DNA from: an uncultured Clostridia bacterium
Lineage (GTDB): Bacteria > Bacillota > Clostridia > UBA1381
Assembly: GCA_905235885.1 (NCBI GenBank)
Contig: CAJONM010000151.1
Span: forward strand, 1-15,813
Length of the DNA: 15,813 bases
Direction of reading: 5' to 3'
In this document: in pieces, positions 1-9,000 of the stretch
How positions within the stretch are numbered: position 1 is the stretch's first letter
Layout: every line of letters begins with the position of its first letter
Translations under genes and position numbers: made by a program
Notes under the pieces: generated by a model
Database searches by the model: none
What the model was told of the DNA's origin: nothing
The model's input: the letters and a program-made list of their open reading frames with translations, nothing else

Positions 1-1
1 C

Positions 2-2335
2 GCAAAAAAGAGCGAATATGTGCGGCTCCGCGTTGACGGAGAAATGTATGACACAGCCGAGCCGCCAAAATTGAAAAAGACCTTTAAGCATAATATAGAA
101 ATAGTAATTGACCGTATAGCCGTAAAACCCGGCATTGAAACGCGGCTTGGAGACTCGATAGAAACGGCGTTCAAGCTGTCGGGCGATATTGTAATGGTAG
201 AAGTCGTCGGCAAGGAAACGATGCGATTTTCGCAAAACTATGCCTGCGATGAATGCGGTATAAGCCTGCCTGAACTTGAGCCGCGACTGTTCTCGTTTAA
301 TAACCCGTTCGGTGCTTGTCCGCACTGTGACGGTTTGGGCGTTATGATAAATATCGATCCCGATCTTGTCGTGGCAAATCCGGAGGCAAGCTTGATAGAA
401 GGCGCTATCCGATGCAGCGGCTGGAATAATTACGAGGATCCGTCAAGTATAGCGGCAATGTGCTACCGCGCGATAGCGGATGAATACGGCTTTGATATAA
501 ACACTCCGTACAAGGACATTCCGCAGGAGGCAAAGGATGCCGTTCTTTATGGTACGGGCGAGAAAAAGCTGACTATGAAATACAGCCGCGCTTATGGCAG
601 AGGTTCATATGAGATGCCGTTTGAGGGCGTTATAACCAATCTTCAGCGTCGCTACGACCACCCCACCTCTGAATATGCAAGAAATGATATAAGCCGGTAT
701 ATGAGCGATACGCGCTGCCCAAAATGCAGCGGAGCGCGACTCAACGATGATGTTCTGGCTGTGACGGTGGGCGGAAGGAATATATATGATTTTACCCGTC
801 TGAGCATCAAGGAGGAAATGGAGTTTATAAGCGGACTCAGCTTCTCAGAGCGCGAGCTTATCATAGCAAGGCAGATAATAAAGGAGATAAAATCACGACT
901 TCAATTTATGCTTGATGTCGGACTGGATTACCTGTCTCTTTCAAGAGCATCCGGCACGCTTTCCGGCGGCGAGGCGCAGAGAATACGGCTCGCCACACAG
1001 ATAGGCTCCGGACTTACGGGAGTTTTATATATTCTCGACGAGCCGAGCATAGGCTTGCACCAGCGTGACAATAACAGGCTTATCGGTACTCTCCTGCATC
1101 TTAGGGATCTCGGAAATACGGTTATAGTGGTAGAGCATGATACCGATACGATGCTTGCCGCCGATTATATTGTCGATGTAGGTCCGGCAGCAGGCGTTCA
1201 CGGTGGCGAGATCGTCGGTACGGGAACGGCACAGGAGCTTATCAAATGCCCTACATCCGTTACGGGCAAATATCTCAGCGGTGAGCTGAAAATAGATATT
1301 CCGAAAAAGCGGCGCAAGCCTGCCGGAAAAATAATGGTAAGGGGCGCGGCGGAAAATAACCTTAAAAACATAAATGTCAGCTTCCCCACAGGTGTGCTTA
1401 CCTGCGTTACAGGCGTATCGGGGTCTGGTAAAAGCTCGCTTGTCAACGAGATCCTGTATAAAAGCCTTGCCAATAAACTCAACAAGGCGCATACAAAAGC
1501 AGGCGAACACAAATCAATACTCGGCATTGACCGTCTTGACAAGGTGATAGATATAAATCAAAGTCCTATAGGACGAACTCCACGATCAAACCCGGCGACA
1601 TACACAAATCTCTTTAACGATATAAGAGATGTTTTCGCTCAGACTAATGAGGCAAAAATGCGCGGCTATAAATCAGGTCGGTTCAGCTTCAATGTCAAGG
1701 GCGGACGCTGCGAGGCGTGCACGGGTGACGGAATAGTAAAAATAGAGATGAACTTCCTCTCTGATGTTTATGTGCCGTGTGAGGTATGCCACGGAAAACG
1801 GTATAACAGGGAAACACTTGAGGTAAAGTACAAAGGGAAATCCATATACGATGTATTGGAGATGACGGTCGATGAAGCAGTGGTGTTTTTTGAAAATATA
1901 CCTAAGCTCAGCCGCCGTCTTAAAACGATACAGGAGGTCGGACTTGGATATATAAAGCTCGGTCAAAGCTCCACACAATTGTCGGGCGGTGAAGCGCAAA
2001 GAGTAAAGCTGGCAACGGAGCTGTCAAAACGACCTACCGGAAAAACTGTATATATACTTGATGAGCCGACTACGGGATTGCATTCGGAGGATGTAAAGAA
2101 ACTGATCTCCGTTCTTAACCGTCTTGTTGAGTCGGGGAATACGGTGATAGTTATAGAGCATAATCTTGATGTCATAAAAACAGCGGACTACATTATTGAC
2201 CTCGGTCCGGAGGGCGGAGACGGCGGCGGAACAGTCGTGGCTCAGGGCACGCCGGAAGAAGTCGCCGACTGTGAAAAATCATATACGGGGCAATATCTTC
2301 GCAAGATACTCTACAATGGAGCAGATGGCAAATGA
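2..2335 (+). CDS. uvrA: UvrABC excinuclease subunit A, 5' end outside window
   Basis: UvrA is the damage-recognition ATPase of nucleotide excision repair. It works as a dimer that loads UvrB onto distorted DNA. About 777 C-terminal residues of a family usually near 940 are visible, and the frame is open to the left edge, so the N-terminal Walker A is outside the window. Seen in order: a zinc module with two CxxC pairs (CDEC at about 250, CPHC at about 340); a further CPKC pair at about 718; the ABC signature LSGGEAQRIR at about 960; Walker B ILDEPSIGLH at about 1030; the second Walker A GVSGSGKSS at about 1410; the C-terminal zinc module CEAC...CEVC at about 1708-1790; the second signature LSGGEAQRVK at about 1980; and Walker B ILDEPTTGLH at about 2050. 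The stop overlaps the start of the next gene. Nothing suggests decay. Identification is near certain. Confidence 0.98.
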   Translation, partial: AKKSEYVRLRVDGEMYDTAEPPKLKKTFKHNIEIVIDRIAVKPGIETRLGDSIETAFKLSGDIVMVEVVGKETMRFSQNYACDECGISLPELEPRLFSFNNPFGACPHCDGLGVMINIDPDLVVANPEASLIEGAIRCSGWNNYEDPSSIAAMCYRAIADEYGFDINTPYKDIPQEAKDAVLYGTGEKKLTMKYSRAYGRGSYEMPFEGVITNLQRRYDHPTSEYARNDISRYMSDTRCPKCSGARLNDDVLAVTVGGRNIYDFTRLSIKEEMEFISGLSFSERELIIARQIIKEIKSRLQFMLDVGLDYLSLSRASGTLSGGEAQRIRLATQIGSGLTGVLYILDEPSIGLHQRDNNRLIGTLLHLRDLGNTVIVVEHDTDTMLAADYIVDVGPAAGVHGGEIVGTGTAQELIKCPTSVTGKYLSGELKIDIPKKRRKPAGKIMVRGAAENNLKNINVSFPTGVLTCVTGVSGSGKSSLVNEILYKSLANKLNKAHTKAGEHKSILGIDRLDKVIDINQSPIGRTPRSNPATYTNLFNDIRDVFAQTNEAKMRGYKSGRFSFNVKGGRCEACTGDGIVKIEMNFLSDVYVPCEVCHGKRYNRETLEVKYKGKSIYDVLEMTVDEAVVFFENIPKLSRRLKTIQEVGLGYIKLGQSSTQLSGGEAQRVKLATELSKRPTGKTVYILDEPTTGLHSEDVKKLISVLNRLVESGNTVIVIEHNLDVIKTADYIIDLGPEGGDGGGTVVAQGTPEEVADCEKSYTGQYLRKILYNGADGK

Positions 2336-3594
2336 GAAAATTCAGAGAAATGCTCATATGCACCGCGATAGCCATTGTGATAGGCGTGCAGCTCGGCTTT
2401 GTTTCGGGCTTTTTCGGCAGACTGCTTGATTTTATAGAACCATTCTGTGCGAAACACTATATCATCCTGCTCCCCTTTCTCGGCGTTGCCGGCGTGGTCA
2501 TTATATGGCTCTATAAGCACATCAGCCCGAACTCGGAGCAGGGCTTAAACCTTGCTATCGCTTATAATATGGGCGAGGTCGGCGAGCATGGCGAGGTCAA
2601 GGATGTCGGACACGCCCATAAAATCGGCGAATACCCCAACGCTTATGTCATATTAAAGCTTGCCGCAAATGCAATTATGCTCCTTTTCGGCGCAAGCACT
2701 GGCAAAGAGGGTACCGTTGCCGCGTGTGGAGCGGCAATAGGCGATTATACATCCCGTTGGTTCAGGCTTCGCAAGTACAGTCATATTCTTCTCATATCGG
2801 GCGTAAGTGCGGCGGTGTCGGGTCTTTTCCATACACCGCTCGGCGGACTTTTCTTCTCGCTGGAATTTTCCGCTGTGGGTCTTCTGTATTATCAGGCGCT
2901 GATACCTGCGCTTACCGCATCGTATGTATCATATTACATATCGACCGTATGCGGATTTAACGCATTCCATTATACAGTACAGACAGCGTTTGAGCCGGAT
3001 ATTTTGCATATCGCACTTATCCTCGTTGCGGCAGTTATATTCGGGCTTGCAGGCAGAGCATTCGTTTTCTGCCTTGAGAACGCGAAAAAGCTGTATAATG
3101 ACCATATTTCCAACCGATACACAGGCGCGCTTGTCGGCGGCAGCGTCATTGCCGCACTTATGATCATTTTCCGCGCCAGATATTGCGGCACAGGCGGCGC
3201 AATGGTAGAAGAGATATTTTTCAATCGTAACGCGCTGCCGTATGATTTTGCGCTAAAGGCGATATTTACGGTGTTATGTATAACGATCGGCTTTTCCGGC
3301 GGCGAGATGATGCCGCTTATGGCAATAGGCGCATCGCTGGGTGCAGTCGTGTCATCACTTTTCGGATTGCCGTTTGAGCTTACCGTAGCTCTCGGCTGTG
3401 CCGCCGTATATTGCAGTGCGACAAATACGCTGCTTGCTCCGGTATTCATAGGCATTGAAATGTTCGGGACGGGTACGGCTCTGTATATGGCCGCCGTGTG
3501 TATAGTAGCATTTGCCGTAAACGGCAATCATTCCGTATATACGATGCAAGGTCATATCCCGCGATCGGTATACGGCGCGTTGAGACATAAATAG
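2332..3594 (+). CDS. CLC-family anion channel or H+/anion antiporter
   Basis: This is a 420-residue polytopic membrane protein of the CLC (voltage-gated chloride channel) superfamily, which moves chloride, or fluoride in the CLC-F branch, across the cytoplasmic membrane. Seen: many hydrophobic helices; GASTGKEGT at residues 120-128, with the presumed gating glutamate E126; FHTPLGGLFFSLE at 166-178, matching the helix after the gate in EriC-type proteins; and GGEMMPL at 323-329, matching the GGxFxP motif. The usual GSGIP chloride-filter motif is not evident before the gate. The gate motif ends in Thr rather than the common Pro. From memory, both traits occur in short CLC-F-like proteins, so fluoride export is possible but unproven. 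The ATG overlaps the uvrA TGA (ATGA), so translation is probably coupled. No separate promoter or riboswitch is visible. The family call is firm; the ion is not. Confidence 0.9.
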   Translation: MRKFREMLICTAIAIVIGVQLGFVSGFFGRLLDFIEPFCAKHYIILLPFLGVAGVVIIWLYKHISPNSEQGLNLAIAYNMGEVGEHGEVKDVGHAHKIGEYPNAYVILKLAANAIMLLFGASTGKEGTVAACGAAIGDYTSRWFRLRKYSHILLISGVSAAVSGLFHTPLGGLFFSLEFSAVGLLYYQALIPALTASYVSYYISTVCGFNAFHYTVQTAFEPDILHIALILVAAVIFGLAGRAFVFCLENAKKLYNDHISNRYTGALVGGSVIAALMIIFRARYCGTGGAMVEEIFFNRNALPYDFALKAIFTVLCITIGFSGGEMMPLMAIGASLGAVVSSLFGLPFELTVALGCAAVYCSATNTLLAPVFIGIEMFGTGTALYMAAVCIVAFAVNGNHSVYTMQGHIPRSVYGALRHK

Positions 3595-3650
3595 AACAAA
3601 GCGCCTTCGGCGCACGCCTGCGGCGGGCAGAGAAGATAAAGCGCTTTGTT
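3595..3650 (+). terminator. Probable terminator of the uvrA-CLC unit
   Basis: One base past the CLC stop region, AACAAAGCGC (3595-3604) is perfectly complementary to GCGCTTTGTT (3641-3650). GC-rich inner arms, GCGCC/GGCGC, lie in the loop. The 3' arm ends in a T-rich run, as in an intrinsic terminator, although the T-tract is short. Function is inferred from position and structure. Confidence 0.55.
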
Positions 3651-3651
3651 A

Positions 3652-3697
3652 TGCCCATGTGCGATTCCGACCATAGGTCGGATATTTCGCACGGGCA
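3652..3697. repeat. Long imperfect hairpin
   Basis: TGCCC...GTGCGA...TCCGACC pairs across a 3-nt ATA loop with GGTCGGA...TCGCAC...GGGCA, with small internal bulges. There is no T-tract on either side, so this is not a standard terminator. It could be a copy of a dispersed palindromic element or an RNA-stabilising structure. The sequence alone cannot decide. Confidence 0.6.
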
Positions 3698-3706
3698 ATT
3701 AAATCA

Positions 3707-3748
3707 TTTATTGCTTTATAAGAAAGCAATTTCTTATAAAGCAATAAA
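3707..3748. repeat. Perfect 19-bp inverted repeat with GCAA loop
   Basis: TTTATTGCTTTATAAGAAA (3707-3725) is the exact reverse complement of 3730-3748, closing a 4-nt GCAA loop that would be a GNRA tetraloop in + strand RNA. The stem is AT-rich and no T-tract follows. Its last six bases are shared with the next hairpin (3743-3781), so the two are mutually exclusive at their junction. Function is unknown: a backup terminator, RNA-processing element or repeat copy are all possible. Confidence 0.7.
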
Positions 3749-3781
3749 CGGTCACAAGCGTTTTGCTCGTGACCGTTTATT
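3743..3781. terminator. Bidirectional terminator between convergent genes
   Basis: A 13-bp perfect stem, AATAAACGGTCAC (3743-3755) with GTGACCGTTTATT (3769-3781), has an extra inner AGC/GCT pairing. It is followed on the + strand by a T-rich tail. On the - strand it lies right after the stop of the Ig-domain gene and is followed by TTTATTGCTTTAT. Placement between convergent genes suits a two-way terminator. A very similar hairpin lies at 10621-10657. Confidence 0.75.
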
Positions 3782-3789
3782 TTTATGTG

Positions 3790-6060
3790 TTATTTCACTG
3801 TAGTCCACACCATTGTTTCGATAACATCCGTTTCGGGATCGAAATCAGAGGGCAGCTCATAATTTGTTGATAATTCAAAGCTTCCCATTGCCACTCTGTC
3901 ACCAAATGTTGAAACGGTGCATACGCCTTTTTGCACGCCGTTCGCCGCTTTTATAGCTATTATAAATATCACATCATCATTGTAATAGAAATTCTTTTCG
4001 CCATAAATGCCCACGATTTTTGTACCTTGCGTATTAATGCCTATATTGGTGATTTCAAATATGTCTGAGGACTGTATTGTAATTTTCGCGCTCGATGTTA
4101 CACCCGTACTCGTTTTTGCCCGTACAGTTATAGTCTGCGGTGTGACCATAGCGGATGTTGTTACAAGTCCGCTGTCGCTTATCGTTACGGTATCGTCCAA
4201 TATCGGGAGTCCTTCGCTGTCGAGGACCGACCATACAAGATCAGAATATGCGCCGCTGAGCGTCAGACCGCATCTTGATGCCGTCGCTTCAAACTGCGCC
4301 GTGTCTCCTGCCGACATATAATTTCCGGGGCCTGTTACCGACAATGCGTCGGCTATAACTGTAGATACCTTAAAATTATCTATTGTAACACCCGTTGTAA
4401 ATGTGATCTTGCCGTAAGCTTTGTCATTTCGCCTGTTGCAGTCTGCCATTGTCTGCACAAGCGTCCTATTTCCGTTGTTATCATACTTATATATTTTAAA
4501 TCCCGATGTATTGCCGCCAAGATATACAAATTCAATATGATACCACGAGTTGAAATCTGCCGATGCTATTACGGTATTCCACTTGTTTGATCCTGTCTGC
4601 TGCGTTATGCTTCCGCTGTGAACTCTTATATTTGAGTTTTCCGAGCCGTTGTTATTAAGCAAGGTAAATCCGTGTCCTTCAACGCCGTCAAATTTTATAT
4701 CCACCTCGGTCAAAACATAGCTGTTCTGATCGTCAAAGGAAAATGTAACATTATCGGATGTCTGAAATGCGCTTGAACCGTCCCATGAGGTTACCAATAT
4801 TGTATTTGCAATAACATCCTCACACGCGCTGTATGACAATACATTTTCCTTTTGTGTGTCAGACCATAATATTGACACGGGTACGCCGCCGGTGATCTTA
4901 CCGCTCGGCGACATCGCCTTTAATGTGATATTCTGTGATATTACGCTGTCATCTACTGCCAAAACACCGCCCGAGCAGGTTATGAATTTATTGTTGTTCT
5001 GTATTGTGCCTGTTGCATCATATACAGTCCATACAACATCATCAGCCGTAAGTGTGTTTGTTACATCCAGACCGTCCTTTGTCGCAGTATATGAATATGT
5101 CGCGTTTGTGCCTGCCTTTACGGCAGCCGGGCCTGTTACGCTTATAGTATCAAACGGCTCGTCGCCTGTTTCGACTGCATTTATCGTGATCTGCTTTGTA
5201 CCTATCAAGGTCTTGCCTCCAAAGGTAGCTGCCGCACGAACGGTAACAACCTGCGACGGCGTGTCGATACCGACCGATAACACTCCGCCCGATGTAATGG
5301 ATATATCATCGGTAACAGGGGTTTCGTTCGCCTCATCGTATACAGACCATGTAACGGGATACTTTGTATATTCAGTGCCCTGTCTTGTCATGACATAATC
5401 AAATGCGTTATCGGTGCCTGCGTCCATTTCACCCACTGTTGAGGACAATGAGATCGTATCGGGCTTGAGGGCAACAAGCTTTATATTATCTATGGTGACA
5501 TTTTTTACATCAAGACGATTGAATGTACGGTTGTTTGATGAAAGGTTTCTCATATTAAGGCTTGTCGTCTCCTGTACAAGCGTCCTCGTGCCGTTTACAT
5601 ATTTATACAGCCTGCCTGTCGTGAACTGCGATCCCTTTCCCGTCTTTCCCTCAACCTCAAGCGCATACCACTCGCCTACCGTCAACGCGCCGAGGCTCTG
5701 TGTGCCTGTGCTGCTTGTATGCGTGATAAGTTCGCCGTTTACGAGCGCCAATGTCAATCCGACATTATTGCTGTTTGCTGTACGGGGAGTGTTGATATTT
5801 GCGCTCGCATTTGTAAAATTAAAATCAAACGAGAGCAAAAATTCCTCGGTTGTATCAAGCGTAGTGGTCATAACGGTCGTTAATGTGTCTTCGACAACCT
5901 GGGCATTCGTACCGTCCACACCCGTTCCGGTGCCGTTGTCAAATGTAAGATTTGTATCCACAATATCGTAATCCGACGCGTTATAATCAGCCATTGCAGT
6001 AAGCCCTGCACTCGTTGTAAGGAGTGCGCCTGCTATAATCAAAGATATTATTTTTTTCAT
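3790..6060 (-). CDS. Secreted multidomain protein with lectin-like and Ig-like domains
   Basis: Function is not recognised; this is a 756-residue exported protein. Residues 1-24 form a signal peptide (two Lys, a hydrophobic core, likely cleavage after AMA). The remainder appears to be: a beta-rich, concanavalin/LamG-like domain (about 30-198); two Ig-like repeats of bacterial BIG type (about 202-295 and 303-398); a second lectin-like domain (about 405-567); a third Ig-like repeat (about 570-662); and an unassigned C-terminal domain (about 663-756). The repeats share WSVYD/WTVYD/WSVLD and SGGVL-type strands. The two lectin-like domains share RTLVQ and end in VTIDN(I/F)K. No LPXTG, SLH, dockerin or catalytic motif is visible. 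It starts at ATG 6060 behind AAGGAGGG, which overlaps the stop of the upstream GH2 gene 13 nt away, so the two are co-transcribed and perhaps translationally coupled. A glycan-binding or matrix role alongside the GH2 protein is inference. Domain limits are rough. Confidence 0.85.
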   Translation of the reverse strand: MKKIISLIIAGALLTTSAGLTAMADYNASDYDIVDTNLTFDNGTGTGVDGTNAQVVEDTLTTVMTTTLDTTEEFLLSFDFNFTNASANINTPRTANSNNVGLTLALVNGELITHTSSTGTQSLGALTVGEWYALEVEGKTGKGSQFTTGRLYKYVNGTRTLVQETTSLNMRNLSSNNRTFNRLDVKNVTIDNIKLVALKPDTISLSSTVGEMDAGTDNAFDYVMTRQGTEYTKYPVTWSVYDEANETPVTDDISITSGGVLSVGIDTPSQVVTVRAAATFGGKTLIGTKQITINAVETGDEPFDTISVTGPAAVKAGTNATYSYTATKDGLDVTNTLTADDVVWTVYDATGTIQNNNKFITCSGGVLAVDDSVISQNITLKAMSPSGKITGGVPVSILWSDTQKENVLSYSACEDVIANTILVTSWDGSSAFQTSDNVTFSFDDQNSYVLTEVDIKFDGVEGHGFTLLNNNGSENSNIRVHSGSITQQTGSNKWNTVIASADFNSWYHIEFVYLGGNTSGFKIYKYDNNGNRTLVQTMADCNRRNDKAYGKITFTTGVTIDNFKVSTVIADALSVTGPGNYMSAGDTAQFEATASRCGLTLSGAYSDLVWSVLDSEGLPILDDTVTISDSGLVTTSAMVTPQTITVRAKTSTGVTSSAKITIQSSDIFEITNIGINTQGTKIVGIYGEKNFYYNDDVIFIIAIKAANGVQKGVCTVSTFGDRVAMGSFELSTNYELPSDFDPETDVIETMVWTTVK

Positions 6061-6073
6061 TTCAGTGCCCTCC

Positions 6074-9000
6074 TTACTGTGCTACGGTGATGTTTACGGT
6101 ATTATTTGCCGTATTCTTTGAATACGATATGCCCAATGCCGAAAGCATCTTCTCAATATTTGCTATAAATACGCCGTTTGTTATACGCGGATAGTCAACA
6201 CACTCATCCGGAACACCATTTGTATACATCTGATTTATACCTTCAATATACACATGAACATCATTGCCCTGCGTAACCGTCAGCGTAGTGCTGCTTCCGG
6301 TATCGTCATATACATACTCAAAGCTTGTATCTCCGGCTTCATTTACGGCTCTTAAAATATCCACTATCGGGCCGAACAATGTGTCCATAGTGCCCAGATA
6401 TGTTTTGCCGCTTGTCTGAATAGGCTCGCCGTTTATCGTTACAGTGTAGTATACGGTATCATCCGTCACCTCGACTGTCCTGACATTTGCCCAGCTGATA
6501 ATGCCTTTTCTCAGCATGAGCGGTTTCATAACAGGAACATTTGTTGTTATCGGCGCTGCCTTTGCGCCCGGCGCAAGTATGGATGCCATTTGAAGGCTCA
6601 GTCCGCCCGAAACAGGAACAGCTCTGGAGGTTATCGTTGTCGTGACCGGCTGTATACCGTCCATGGATGCGGATAATGTGAACTCTCCTGCATCTCTCGT
6701 TGAGCGTATAAATATCCTGCTTGTACCGTTCTCGGCATATACATAATTCTTGCCGATAGTTGATGTGCCCGATTTATCGCCGCCGAAATAATTGGATAAG
6801 CCGCGAGTTGCCTCTGTATTCTGATAGCAAGCCGCACCAGAACCGCTGTTATATCCTCCGAGATACTCTCCGGCACCGGAATATGAGAAGTTTATCTTGT
6901 CATAGTTAAGAGCGCAGACATTTCCGTTCTTGTCTATTACCTCCACATCAACATATGCGATGTCGGCACCGTCCGCTCTCCAATCGGTCATTACAACGCC
7001 GTCCTCATCTTCTTTTACTGCCGTATGCGGTGTAAGCCGCAGCGATACAGCGTCATATGTTCTTGCTATCTCATCTGTTGCCACAAGCTCATCGCGTCCG
7101 TTATACGCTCTTGCAACAACTCCGTCACCGACGGTTATATCGACATTATCGAACTGATATATAAAGCTGTTTGACGGTGCATCATCTTCGCCTATAAGTG
7201 TTTCGGTATCGCCGTCTACCCTGTAGAGCATAACCTTTGAAACGGCTGCCGAGCCTACGACATACACTGTCTTGTTAAGCGGATCGCGCTTAAATTTCTG
7301 TGTGGTGTCATATAGCTCATATGAATGCGAGCCGTCTATCGCGACCTGATTTGTTCCGTAATAATTATATGTATCATCACTCAGCTCCGGATACGACCAA
7401 TGACCTACAATATGTATCTCCGGCTCAGACGACTGCGCCGCTTTAGTCGTATAGAACGACTCCTTCGTCTGTCGAACGGGGTCAACTCTGCCCGATGTAC
7501 GGCAGTTTTCTGTGCCGGTGTTTCTTGTATGCATATTTGAGTCTGACCATACCATCATAGCAGCGGCACTGTAAATACTGTTGCCCGAGCCTGCACGATT
7601 TGAATAATATTCATTGTATTCTTTTAATACATTTATCGCATTATCCTCGGAGGTCTCGTTCCAGACATCATATTTGTCTGATTTTCCGCCCTTTGAAATG
7701 TATTTATTCACATAATCGAAATCAGGCGGCGAGTAGCTGTCCCATACTCTTCGTGGCGCTTCGTTACGAGCGTATTCCGTTTCCATGATAGGTCCGTATA
7801 TGTCGTTTTTCTGCATTGCGGCGATAGCACCCTTATCAGTGGTTCCGCCATACATTGTACCGGCATAATTGTTCTGATAATCCAACTGATCCGCCGATGT
7901 TGTCGATCTTGCACCGATAAATCTCATACCATGAGGATCGACGATATCGTATATTCGTTTCATATCGTCGGCATTCGCCTCAGATCCTACAGGAGAGTTG
8001 CCCGTTTCCCAGAAAACTACCGACGGACTGTTTCTGAAATAGATCATTGCGTCACGCATTGCCTCTGTTCTTTGCGACCAGTTTCTTCCGTAAAGTCCCG
8101 TACCTTCTTTATCACCTGCCGGGCAAACGACTGCAACGCCGTAGCGATCCGATGACCTTACCTCAGCCGGCTTGGGAGCGACATGCATCCACCTTATAAA
8201 GTTTGAATTATTTTCTTTCAGGAGCGCCATATCATAGTCCTGAAGCCAATCTGTAGCCACACCTATAACAGCCCACTCATTCGTGGAGCGCTGCGCGTAA
8301 CCCGGCATCCAGACAGCCTTATCGTTTATAAGTATACCGTTGCTTCTGTTATAGCTTATTTTTCTGAAGCCCGTATCCTTTTTCTGAACATCAACGACAT
8401 TGCCGTTGCCGTCTTTTAAGATCGTGTATACGGTATACAGATACGGATCGTCCGTTGTCCAGAAGCGCATATCGGACGCATTATACGATGCTGTAATATG
8501 CGTTACATCTACGGTATTGAGCTGAGTCAGTCCTTGCGGAGTTTCAATGTTTTCCTCGTCGTATACATTGCTCTCCACCGCCGTTTCAAACTTTATGCCT
8601 GCATCGGCTGCCGCCTTGACTTCGGTTTCCTGGCTTGAAAAATCGTATTTCAGATAGCCGTCACCGTCAACGACCGCCACTTCAAGGACATAGCTCCCGC
8701 CTTCTCCGCTTTCGTTTCTTACTTCCGCATCAACTGTGATCGTTGCCGTTTTCGCCTTTATGTCAAAATTATCCGCATAAATATAATTACCCGTCGTCTT
8801 GAGGTTATTATAAAGCGGTCTTGTCTGATAAACCTTACCGGACGCGTGCAGATACGCATTGTATACCAGACCTATCTGCGGTTCGTTAAAGTCCATTGTA
8901 TTCCATACGAAAGGCTCACCCGTTCCGACACGTGTCTTATAGTTGTCGGGCGTGTATGATGAACCCCATTCCTCGCCCGGAACGGTTTCGTACGGTATTC

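Noticed and set aside
1025..1510. Open - strand frame of 161 codons within uvrA
   Set aside because: It lies wholly inside well-conserved uvrA sequence and shows no family motif of its own.
2250..2335. Fluoride riboswitch before the CLC gene
   Set aside because: The gene starts inside the uvrA stop codon, and the upstream sequence is uvrA coding DNA with no room for a leader.
3595..3789. CRISPR array or insertion-sequence remnant in the hairpin cluster
   Set aside because: The repeats are inverted, not evenly spaced direct repeats, and there is no transposase fragment or target-site duplication.
4856..5398. Open + strand frame of 180 codons opposite the Ig-domain gene
   Set aside because: It is a shadow of the repetitive, Thr/Val/Ser-rich coding sequence on the other strand. 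It has no ribosome-binding site and no recognisable protein features.
5414..5971. Open + strand frame of 185 codons opposite the Ig-domain gene
   Set aside because: Same reason: its hydrophobic look comes from reading Asp/Asn/Thr codons in reverse, and it has no start context.
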